From Antedon mediterranea (Eukaryota; Echinodermata; Crinoidea; Comatulida; Antedonidae): a DNA stretch of 60,000 nucleotides. The position numbers and the translations under genes are program-made. A model generated the notes under the pieces. That model was not told the origin of the DNA and did not search any database. It saw only the letters and a program-made list of their open reading frames with translations. The stretch lies in NCBI RefSeq assembly GCF_964355755.1, contig NC_092672.1, positions 38,314,501 through 38,374,500 of the forward strand, given 5' to 3'. Numbering within the stretch: position 1 is the stretch's first letter; each line of letters begins with the position of its first letter. Below are positions 27,201 through 39,200 of the stretch, in pieces.

Positions 27201-30200
27201 GGACCTACACTATCCTTGTAGTGCTGAAATAGCGCTGAAGTACCGCTGAAATAGCGCTGAAGTAAATCAATCTATCAATTATCATTTACTCACACAATTT
27301 CAGCTGATTATTAATTTGTATAATTTACAAGAAGGAGAAGCTTTTAGTTTCAAAATTTGATAGTCGTTGACTTGTGTTTAGTATCATTAATTAAGTACGG
27401 CGCATCAAAGCTCAAGTCATTACTTTTAATATATTCAATATAATTTGGATTGACTACATCTTTTATTGAATCAAATTGGTTCGTTCAGTTTATAAGTTTA
27501 TTCATCAGCATTTATTTAACATTTATGTATATTTATAAGTATATTTAATCATATCAACCCATATTTATTAATTTATCAATTTATAAGGCAGGCTATAAAT
27601 AACAAAAACAGTAATTTTGTTGAGGTTGTTATTTTTATACAGTATATTGTTCATAACACAACAATAGAAACATGTCATTTTCTCACAGTGGTGGTAGTAC
27701 TAGTACTAGTAGGGATTGTGGGAATTACAGATAATAACAATATTTAATTGCCATCATTATTTTATTGCCACTCCTTTGTTATAAAGGTGTGTCTAAATAG
27801 TAATATGGTAGTGATATGTTCAAATATGGTAGCGATATCCCCAAATATGGTAGTGATATGCTCAAATATGGTAGTGATATGCTCAAATATGGTAGTGATA
27901 TCCCCAAATATGGTAGTGATATCCCCAAATATGGTAGTGATATGCTCAAATATGGTAGTAATATGCCCATATATGGTAGTGATATTCCCAAATATGGTAG
28001 TGATATCATGACATAATCGTGTCCATATATAGGCACATTTTTTTGTCACAGGCACTCTTTCGTAATAAAACAAAAACTATAAATTTAACTTTGTTTGGGA
28101 GTGGTAAAATATACAGTTACATAAACATTTAATTTAGTTTTTTAATGAAAATTGCAAACAGTACAAATACTTTTATCAAAATTGTTTTCCTTTACATTGC
28201 TTTGTTTATTGTAGTTAAAGTTAGAGGGCAGCATATATTTATTTAAATTTAGCCTCTTTTGTTTTTACTTTTTAAATATCAATTTCTGTAATTATTACAC
28301 ATTTTTTTGCACACTTCTAATCCCAAAAGATTACACCGGCATAAATTACTGATCACTGCAAACCCCAAATGGCCCGACACTATCCTTGTAGTGCTGAAAT
28401 AGCGCTGAAGTACCGCTGAAATAGCGCTGAATTAAATCAATCTATCAATTATCATTTAATTTTGCACCTGATTATTAATTTGTATAATTTAATATTTGAA
28501 TGAAATGATTTGAATACATGGTTTAAAAGTTTGCTTCCGATCCCAAAGTATCTGGTTCAATCTTGTCTTTCTTAAAGTATGGATTCTCAAACTTGAAATT
28601 ATACAATTGACGGATGTACAAGAATCCAAATTGTATCCTGTGATTGTATGTATTCTTTAGTAATTGTTCCAATACCATAGGGATTTGCTTTAGTGTTTGA
28701 TTCATATACATTCTCATAAGCTGTTATTCAATAATATATCCATAAATTTTGATTACATTTTTTATGTATCGGCATTAAGTAATTGTTTTATTCATTTTGC
28801 AATCAAAAGTTAAGTAAAACCATAAATTGCTCGATGATTAAATTATATTTTACAACGTAGATTTAAGAATTTAAATTGATAATTGATTTAAATTTTACAG
28901 TAGTATGCAAGAAATTTGTAAAATGTAACCTTTTTGTAAATCGTGATATTTTCAGTTTCTGTCAATTTTTAGACGTATAACGAAATGTTTGGTTTCCATG
29001 TTATTGTATTTAATTTAAATTTTTAAATTGGTATTTTTGTCCATTTAATTTTTTAAAAAATCACTTTTCCCATTTCTAAGTTTAATACAGTTAACTCTCC
29101 CAATACCAGACTCTCTGAAAACCAGTAAATCTCCTAACACCAGACTTTTCTTGGGTCCCAAATTCCTTTTTTAAAATACATTCCGAATTCCAGACTTTCG
29201 GAAAACCAGACACATTTGGAAGAGTTGGCTGTACTACTATAACAATTAGGCCTATATGTTTTTCTTTTTATCATTAATTTTAAACTTTTGTTTCAGTGAT
29301 GAAGGTAGCGATGATGATTCGTTTTTGAGGCGGTATAGCCGGACGTACTCAACGTCATCTCGAAACAGACTTAGCAGCGGAAGTAGTTTAGATTACCGAC
29401 ATGGTGGTGGGTTGAGGGCGTCTTATTCGGAACATTCTGGTTCAGAAGACTCATTTTCAAGGTAAAACCTTCTTCACTGTTTACATGAATAATTTTTCTG
29501 ACCTTAACGTCATCTGTATCGTCATTATTACACTTCATCATTATCACTGGGACTACCGTCATATATATTTTTATTATATTATATTATCATCATTGTCGTC
29601 TACATAAAGTTAATAACTATTGTTATTAGTATATAATTATTCTACCGCAATTTCCCAAGAGTTTTGGTGTAGTGTTGTATTCTTTATATAATCATCTTAA
29701 TAATTATAAAACAAATAAATAGAACATTATGGTAACAAACTGCACTTTAATTTAATTATAAATAAAATATTATTTAAATATTTAAAAAAAAAAAATAGAA
29801 TTTCCATTTGGCAAAGAGAGAGAGAGTTTTTTAAAGTTGTTTGTTTGTTTGTTTTTTTTTTTTATTTGTTTTTTTTGGTTTTTTTTTTGCATTTTATTTG
29901 TTTGTTTGATTTTTTATGATGATGTACTGTAGCTTGTTGAAAGTTAAACTAAACATTGATTTTACATTGTAATTCATCATTATCAAAGTCATTATTATTA
30001 TTATTATTTATCCTGGTATTTTCACCAGGAGATTTACAGCAATTCAATATATTAAGTACTAAAGAATGAAATATGCACAGGCATGTGTCAGATGCACACT
30101 TACAGCCTATTTCTCACAATCCTTCACATGTAGTGTTTTACCAGAATACGATTTAAGAAAGGAAGGAGACGTCATTAAGAAAAGTGCATTAGTACATTGT

Positions 30201-33200
30201 AGTCACCATTTTGAAAGTAAAATTAATCGATCTCGTTCTAGTTACCCACGATTCAACCGCTTAGCTTAAAGCGATGAATGCAAATTAGAATTTAGACATT
30301 TGCTACAAATGTTTTAATGTGTTTTTATTTTAATGCGGTTGTTATTACCAATCATAAGATAGTAATGAATTGATGACGCTGATATTAAGGCCCGTTTTGA
30401 ATCATTCTGTCTACTCTACATTAGTTAAATTTCATTTCTGATATTATTCACCATTCAACTTCTTTATCTCAAGATCAGTCAACAAGTTTTCATGCCATGT
30501 TGGACGCGACTTTAATTCACAACGTTTATTGTTTACCCATCACAGACTAGGTTACTTTTAATTCATCAATTTTCACATTTGAAAAGCGTAATATAAAACC
30601 ATTTTAGAATATTAGAAAACATTTTTTGTTTTCAAGATGTTGTCATTGTTATGGATGATTTTGGTCAAATTCTATGAAACCAGACAGAATCGGTTTTTGT
30701 TATCGTGCTCCTAATGTTGCAAAACCTCCTTAATATGTTGTCATTTACATTAATCATGTAGTCAAATCAGACTAGACTACCAATTATTACAGATGACAAA
30801 ATAATCACTTAAAAATGGGAAATATATGTTTCACAGTTTGTGTAAGAACAATGAATCAATCATTTGTATTTAAATAATCTAAAAAATTGATACACATTTT
30901 TTTTACAGACAACATGCAATTTATTTGATGAAAATAACTATTATAGTATTTTCTATATCTGACAAGTACATAATTGCCATATTTATATATTTTTTTTATA
31001 TTTTTTTTTTATCTTTTGTGGTTAACTACCACCTTTATTCAACAATTACAGAATCTCATATATATATTTACATTATTTTCTGCATATTTTTTTGTTTTTG
31101 TTATCTATTACAAAATATATTGCATGTTTAATGAAAAAAGTTGTTTAGTTATGAAACGTTTGTTAACTTATTTATCATAATTTGTGTATCTTTCAGTTTA
31201 TATATTTGTATTTGATTTGCCCTTTAGGGAAATGCTTAATATTTGTATATTATACAACTTCCAGAACATAATAAAATAATAATAATAATAACAATAATAA
31301 TAATAATAATAATAATATCCTGGATTTATATAGCGCCTAATGTTGTGAAACCTCTAAGAATTAATACCCCAGTCATTTTTTGGATCAAACACGTATGGAA
31401 ACATACTCCCATAATGCAGCTAGTAATCAGAGCAAAGTTGTGTCTTGATCTAACTGGGTACCCATTTATACACCTGGGTTGAGAGAGGCAAATGTAAGTA
31501 AAGTATCTAAGGTTTCATTGAACTCTTTTAAATCAAGAATTGTATCATTACCTTTGACTTTTTGATACCACGATTCTTTCATTTCATTGTTGTGTCGATG
31601 CGCCATAGGCACCTCCTTTTAATGGATGCCGGCGCAATATAAGATTATTTATACAGTACAGTACAGAATCAGTGCTGTGGGAATTATGTATTATTTATAC
31701 AGTACAGTACAGAATCTGTGCTGTGGGAATTATGTATTATTTATACAGTACAGTACAGAATCTGTGCTGTGAGAATTATGTATTATTTATACAGTACAGT
31801 ACAGTACAGAATCAGTGCTGTGAGAATTATGTATTATTCATACAGTACAGTACAGAATCTGTGCTGTGGGAATTATGTATTCATTTATTCATATATTTTA
31901 TTCGCACAATAGCATGTAATAGAATGGAAATAATGAATAAGAATTATTATCTGGGGAATACTAATAAGCCCTGTGGGATTCAGGTTTTAAATCTACCTAG
32001 AAAAAATATAATATATTTGCATCTTTAAAGTCAGGATGGGATGATTATTAATATGTTGAGATGGTCTATGAATTTGTTTAAATACTAAATAGACCAACAA
32101 AATATATTTTGTATACATAATCAGCTTCACCACTTTTGTAAATTATTGTTGAAATAAAATGTAATTGTTTTGTAAAAAAATATTATCTTATATTTAAAAC
32201 TTTTCAATGAAAAATTTTATCAGATAAAATAAATTGAAATTGTTATAATCCATACAAGTGCTACTCAGGATGGTTGAGTTGATTGAAATATATTTATACT
32301 GGGTGACCTCTGGGTGACCTCTTCAGTCAAAGACTGGTTTCCCAGAGGGCCCAGTTGGTGATCAGTGGCTGTGATGTACTAATACACCAGGGTAACCCCC
32401 AACTCGTCTCGAAAGATGTACTAGGTTCTTTGAAGTGCACACGAGCTAGATGTGTACACTGGACCTACGGTTTATAGTCCTTATCCGAGAAGACTCGTTC
32501 TACCACCAGAACCATGGAGTGAGTGAGCCTCGAACCCCTGCCGATGTTATGGCTACGTAATTGTGTCTTAACCGCTTGGCCACTCACTCACTTGAGTGGC
32601 AATTTTTAAACATATTTATCAATATCAGAGATGTTTAATGTACTTCATTCTTCATGACCAAATATGGACATATAGTACTCTGAACTGAATAACATTCCAA
32701 CATTTTTAGATTCTCTGAAATCTTAAATACCAAAGTGAACTAACCGCTAAAGTGTATTTTAATGCCGAGTCACACACAGACAAAAAATCAATTTTTACAA
32801 CGATGCTTTGCTATATTTTGATGTTTTTACAGCAATATACACACTAGGTAATTTATTCTCATTACCATGATAAATAATTGCCATATTTTTATGTTATAAT
32901 CAATTATGTTGTTTTTGCAAGACTTTCTGCTGTCTTTATGATCCGGTATTATGTAGAAACCGGCCGTAATTTTCACCGCAAACATTGTTAATGTGTTTTT
33001 AATTAATCTGGAGAAGCCAGAGTTATAGTATTAGCGTCGTTGTCAACACTATCTTTTGTCCTCCTCTACAGATTTCATCCCAACATCTGTTTTTGAGCAT
33101 CTAGTGTTAAATTATTTGTGATCTCATCCCTCAATCATATCTTGTTTTATTCTTTGTTGTGAACCCCTCTTTCCTAAATTTCTTCTTCTCTGTTTGAGCA

Positions 33201-36200
33201 GCCAGAGTTATTATTTGTGATCATTCTCATCTCTCAATCATATCTTGTGTCATCCTTGTTTTTTAACCCTCCTCTCTAGATTTCCTCCCAACATCCGTCT
33301 TGGGCAGACAGGGCCAAAGTATTAGTGATGTAATCTCTCAATCATGTTTTTTTTTTGCTTTAGAAGTATTTTAGTTTACTTCCAACATCTGCCACTTTGG
33401 AACAGACAAGACCAAGCTGTAGTTTTTATTCCTTTTAATTAAAATGTTAAAATGACAATTTACGCTGATTTACAAATAAAACAAAAAGCAATATATATTT
33501 ATTCAACATGGTTGATTTCAGAGAACCAGTTAACCAAAATTAAACTTTCCACCTTGGTTTTCTGTTTTGCTTTAATTCATTTAGGAAATGTTAATCCTTT
33601 CACTTTTTAGAGTATCTGTGCATCAATTTACCCTTTAACATTTAAAACATTTTATTAATGTTCATACAAATGCTGTTGAAAAATGTTGTATTGTGTTTAT
33701 TACATATTTTGGATTAAATGTTAAATCAGATATAACCATTAGGAATATTTCCGTTGTTTCAATTATCTGGATATCAGCCCAAGAACATTAGATAAATCAA
33801 TTTGGTTATTTCATGTAAAATACATGTTTGTGTGTGGATAACTAGCCTAGCTGAAGATATACATAGAGACAATGTGAGACAATGTGCTGGGCCTTTAAAA
33901 CCTCTCACCCCCCAGCCTAATCAACGTAGCACCCACCCAAGAAAAAAAAAATAGATACCTGAAAATATTGTTTTATATTTTCCCACCCACCGTTAAGTTG
34001 TTGCCACTAGGACACAACACAAAATGCAAGAGCAATGCCAGTGGGTTGAACAATCATAAACAACAATTTAAAAGCTTTAGCAATTTTAGACTTTCCTATA
34101 AAGCTACATCCCAGAAAGTAGAATGACAACATTCATATACTACTGCCTGAAGTTGAGTTGTAGAGAACTCTTCCCCAAATTTTTTTTTTTCATACACATG
34201 CAACAGCAAGTAACTTACCAATTACAGGATGGATAAACTATTTTATAATTTATCGTGCTTATAAACTAAGTCTTATTTGAGGAGAGTGGAGTTAAAAGAG
34301 TCATTATTTTTTTAATACAGATGTTCATTTTTGTTCTACCTTGTATTTCCAATAAAAGTTTTCAACTTCCAAACCAAACCATTCAGAATTCAAAATGTAA
34401 CTCAAATAAAATATGATACACTTATTTGGCAGCAATCGATATTAGTTTGATATCGAATGAAACAAAATAATTTAATAGTGTTTTTATATCACAATTGCCT
34501 TGATATGTGTGTTACAAGGACAAGAAGAGATATGATATTTATGCATTAATATTATTTTGTTTCATTGGGAATACAATCTGGGCTTCATAGGTGGCTATGA
34601 TATTGGTTTTCTGACACAATTGAAAGAAATTATGAAATTCTATCCTAGTTGAAGATGAAAACAATAAATTTAATTCATAATGAGGACAGGTATACATTTG
34701 ATGTCAGGGACATTTCATGTTCTTTCAGGACTTAATTATTCGATCATTTATTCTTTAATTTGCTATAATTTGCTTATTTGTTGAATTTACTTGCTTTCCT
34801 GATAAAATGCACTGAAAAAAAAAAGAAAAGAATTTATAAACATTTACTATAATTATAAAATTTAAAAAAAGTTTTTTCGAGGAGTAGCTCTGGTACAGTA
34901 TTAAATATAAATCAAAGAGCTGCATAGGCAGAGTAGAAGAAAAATCAAAATCAAACTTGAGTTAAAACTTGTCATTTTAATAAATTTATATTGAGGCAGT
35001 TTTAACTTTCATTTGATTTGTTCTAGTACAGTAATTTAAAATCAACTCGTGTTACATATGATGAGAAATATTTCCCTTTACAAACAAAAATTTTAAATAA
35101 TAATTATAATACACATTATTGCTATTCTTCGTTCCTATTATCAAGTTTTTATCCTAATATTGTAGATTTTCTAGTAGGTCGTTATAATGTGCCAATTCTG
35201 TCTATCTTTGACATACTGAGTGTGTTTTGAGTGTGCAAGTCAATACATAAGTATGTATAGACTTTGTGCAATTCACATTCAAGTGTATTTGCATCTTCTG
35301 ACATTGTCTAATTCACACTAATCAGAACTTGGCTACAGGCAAGTCAAACTTACTAACCACAGTATTGCTATACTATTCACTGTATCTATAGCTTTTCATT
35401 CTTTTTGTTCATTGTATGTATTAAATTAACATTTTAAAGGATTGTTTTTTGAATATGAATGGTTTAATATTTTAATATTTTATTTCTACATTATGAAAAC
35501 TTCCTCGAGGCTTTTAGTAGATGAAATTAAATAATATTTGAATAACAAAATATTTCTTTCTGTACAAAAATTAACTTATACAGGCCCTAATAGTTTGTAT
35601 TTTGTAGCAATGTTTGTAATAATAAGTACACAGTAGGTATCCAGAATGGTAATATCTAAAGGACAGGGAGGTATCTAAGAAGGTATTAGGTACCCAATGG
35701 TGACTGTAGGTATCCAAGGTGACAGTTAGTATCTGAGGACAGAGAGGGATACAGTAGGTATCCAAGGGCAACAGTAGGTATCCAAGGGCAAGAATATGTA
35801 TCAAAAGGTGACTGTAGATATCCTAGGGCAACAGTAGATATCCAAGGGCAACAGTAGGTATCCAAGGGCAACAGTAGGTATCCAAGGGCAACAGTAGGTA
35901 TCCAAGGGCAACAGTAGGTATCCAAGGGCAATAGCATTTATCCAGGAAGGCTTCAAGGATGATACAATTTAAAAGTTCAGCTAGAAAATTTAGAACATTA
36001 AACGTATTTGACTATAAACATTATTGCTAAATCAAAGATAGTACTTGTCAATTACAGGTAGTAAACTTGTAAATATCTAAACAAGTGAATTGTCTCAGCC
36101 TAAGGGAAGAATATTTGAATATTTGAATTATCGATTTTCGGAATGCGGTGTTGCGAAAACTCTAGACATGATACATTATATTTCAGAAAACATTTAAATA

Positions 36201-39200
36201 TTGGATAAAATAATTTTCTGCTATTTTTATGGAGATTTTTTTTTCTATGGTTTCTTTTTTTCACCACTAGATTTTCTCCAAGTAAATTTATTTAGATATA
36301 CATTTTGTTGAGAATAAAATGTAGAAAAAGATTGATTAGCTCATTTCTTTTTTCTTATTTCAAATATTACTCTAGCGCCATTCTAACATGCCAGTCAAGG
36401 ACAATATCAACCTTAGGGGTTTTTCTTGCTTATTATTATGCTTTATGAGTAACAATGTAAAGTAACCAAATGTTTATCGGTGATGGTGACGGTCTTAGCG
36501 CTTTTCTTCTGTACTAACACTCTTCTTTTTCTCTTAATCTTTTCTATTCAGAAAATCAAGAACTGATGGATATTAAAGGTAGATTGTTTACTAAAAAAAG
36601 GAAATAAAAATCACTAAATCTATGCTTGTGGCTAATACTATGTGTTTTGTTTGGTGAATTGTTTGTTATTTACTTCTTGTGACTCGTTTATAGCATCTTT
36701 TCAACATGCAACAAGTCACATCATCATTCAATTCAATTCACTACCAGTCTATTAATATATTTTATCATGTTTTTATTTTCAGCATAGTATTAATGCATTT
36801 TGCTAGTTGTGGTGATGGGTGCCTAATATTTTACATAAACTTTCTTTTTTTATTGTTTTTGCCTTTTTTTATAGTATTGTCTTTGTTTATTGTTTGTTTA
36901 TTAGTTTGCCTGTTTGTGAATGTGATATAATATAGAAAAACAATGGTTTTTTTTTAATACAAGATTGCATACTTGGTAGAGAAAATTCCTAAAAATAAAT
37001 ACTCTTATCGAAATCCGATAGGATTCTTACACCTGGTAAGATTCAGATGCGTGCTGCCGTAAAGGTTTTGATATAGCCGGCTCCATGCACATAATCGTAT
37101 TACTAATATGAGCTGTTATGATGTGATTATTAATATTTCTGTAACATATAGAAAGTATTATTTGATAACAAAAGAAACATTTGTTATTATTGTCGGGATA
37201 TTTATTATAGACAAAAAGTATCTGAGTTCATATAGAAAGTGTTTGATACATAATAACAAAAGAAACATTATTATTGTCAGGATATCTATTAAGACATAAG
37301 TATTGAAAGCATGTGAGTTCATTCAAGTTCATAAAACAATATGATTTCTGATGACGGAACCTCGTTTATCAGAAGCAGTGACAAACAAGTCTGTTTATGA
37401 GCGGTCGTGGTGGGGGAAGCGCTTTACATGGCTTTTGCGTCAGTTAATTCCAGCCATTACCAATACAGATATTTGCAAATTATTAAGCTTTTAGTGAAAA
37501 TTTGTTTTTATTTGCTAAACCTTGGAATGAAAAAAAAAATGAATGAGATTGTAATAGTCGTAAGGATGATAGTGTAGAATAGTTTTATTTGTGAGAGTAG
37601 TCGTAATAGTTAGCCATTTTGCTATCAGTAGTTGTAGAGTAGATACAGTATAGCTAATATTAAATAACTAATAATCTACATTGTTGTTATTGCATTGCAC
37701 TGACCACATACAGGGAGAAGATCCATCATTTTTTTTGTCAAGGGAGTGTTATTTAACACATTAATATATTATATATCAGAAAAGTAATTCATGATTTCAT
37801 TGTAGGTGTCAAAAGGGGGAGCGTGCACCACCCCCAAACGCTATCCTGAATTTATTCAGCGCCTACGTGCAGTGCATACTTCAATTAATTCTTAATTGTT
37901 GGGTTGACTACCGTACACTCATCTGAGACAAAGTTGTTTTAAATAAGAAGTATGAATATGATTCAAGTCCATGGGCTTGACTTCTATCAACTTTGATCAT
38001 GAAATATGCCCTTAATTACTTGATCCTAATACAAGAACCAAGGGAATAGTACAAAATGACTATCCTGCATATTTGAATGTAAAGAGAAATTTGACGATTG
38101 TTATTATTATAGTTATCGACATATTAAATTAACTTTACACAATTACTTGAGAGATTAAGGGACTAACTCTTGGGATTAATATTAATGGATTATATATAAA
38201 TCCTAATCATTAATTTCATAGATTAACATATCAATGAAGGTGATATAGATTTAAAGATTAATTTAAATTGTTGTATTTAATTTTAGTTAATAATTCTGAT
38301 AAGAAAACGTGATTAGCTAGAATGAGTAATCGTTTTATCAGGTTCACCTTGACATAATACTTCAAACGAATGAGTTGGATATGCAATACCCTTCATTTTA
38401 TATATAATAATCTAAGCTAAATTCTAAGTATCATTTTAAATATTATAAACAATGTAATCAAACTATCGTATTAATTGCAATGGTAATTTCTGTATTGCTG
38501 TTGATGTATATAAACTTTGGTTGAACTTATTTCATTTCATTTTCCATTTCATTTATTTTGTTTCCATAAAAATACAATATAAAAAACATGGACAAAGAAC
38601 AAGAAAAAACATCACACAAAACCAGGCACAGACAGGATTCCTAAAAAGCGAACTTAATCACTATCTAGTAGGTCTCCTATTGCACTGATTGTATAAAAAA
38701 CATTTTCGAATAAAATTAACATTAAAAATGCATATATACTATATCAAAATAAATTAAAATATATTGCAATATCATAAATCGTCAATACATAGCAACTTAT
38801 TAACTAATGTACAACACATTGTGTACACATAATGTTCTGCAACATTAATGTTGCTAATGTTGTTTTTATAACTAATGTTTATCGTCTTAATACTTCCTTA
38901 CTAATCTACACATTACAGTAATACAGAGAGAGAGAGTCTATCATAGCACATGCACACCTCAATATGTTTTTAATATATTTAGCCATGGAAAAATACATAC
39001 TCTTAAACAACACTTTTTAGCATAATATGACAGGACAATTTTATGATGTTGTTTTACACAATATCAAATGTGAATGTTTTGTATTAGCAAATCGCCATGA
39101 GCAGCACCATCTCAGTGTTCCATTCTCTTTGTAATCGTTGAATTTTATTTTTTATTTCATTTATTTCGTAATATACAAAAAAAAAAGAAGTTATCGTTTC

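Larger units (their letters stand above)
22230..29296 (+). other. MYO18 intron of 7.1 kb (u to v)
   Basis: Contains three MITE-A copies (one expanded), the 68-bp array, repeat D twice, repeat E, a LINE 3' end and a pogo-like MITE. No coding exon recognised inside. An alternative MYO18 exon could still be hidden here. Confidence 0.8.

Noticed and set aside
30066-30269. 67-codon ORF in the 12-kb intron
   Set aside because: No recognised domain, no splice context continuing the myosin frame, and length expected by chance.
36552-36580. Possible 29-nt mini-exon (ctattcag|...attaaag|gtagat) between exon v and the terminal exon
   Set aside because: In phase with exon v it reads R-K-S-R-T-D-G-Y then stop. 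It could be an alternative end, but with nothing but splice-like words supporting it I left it out.
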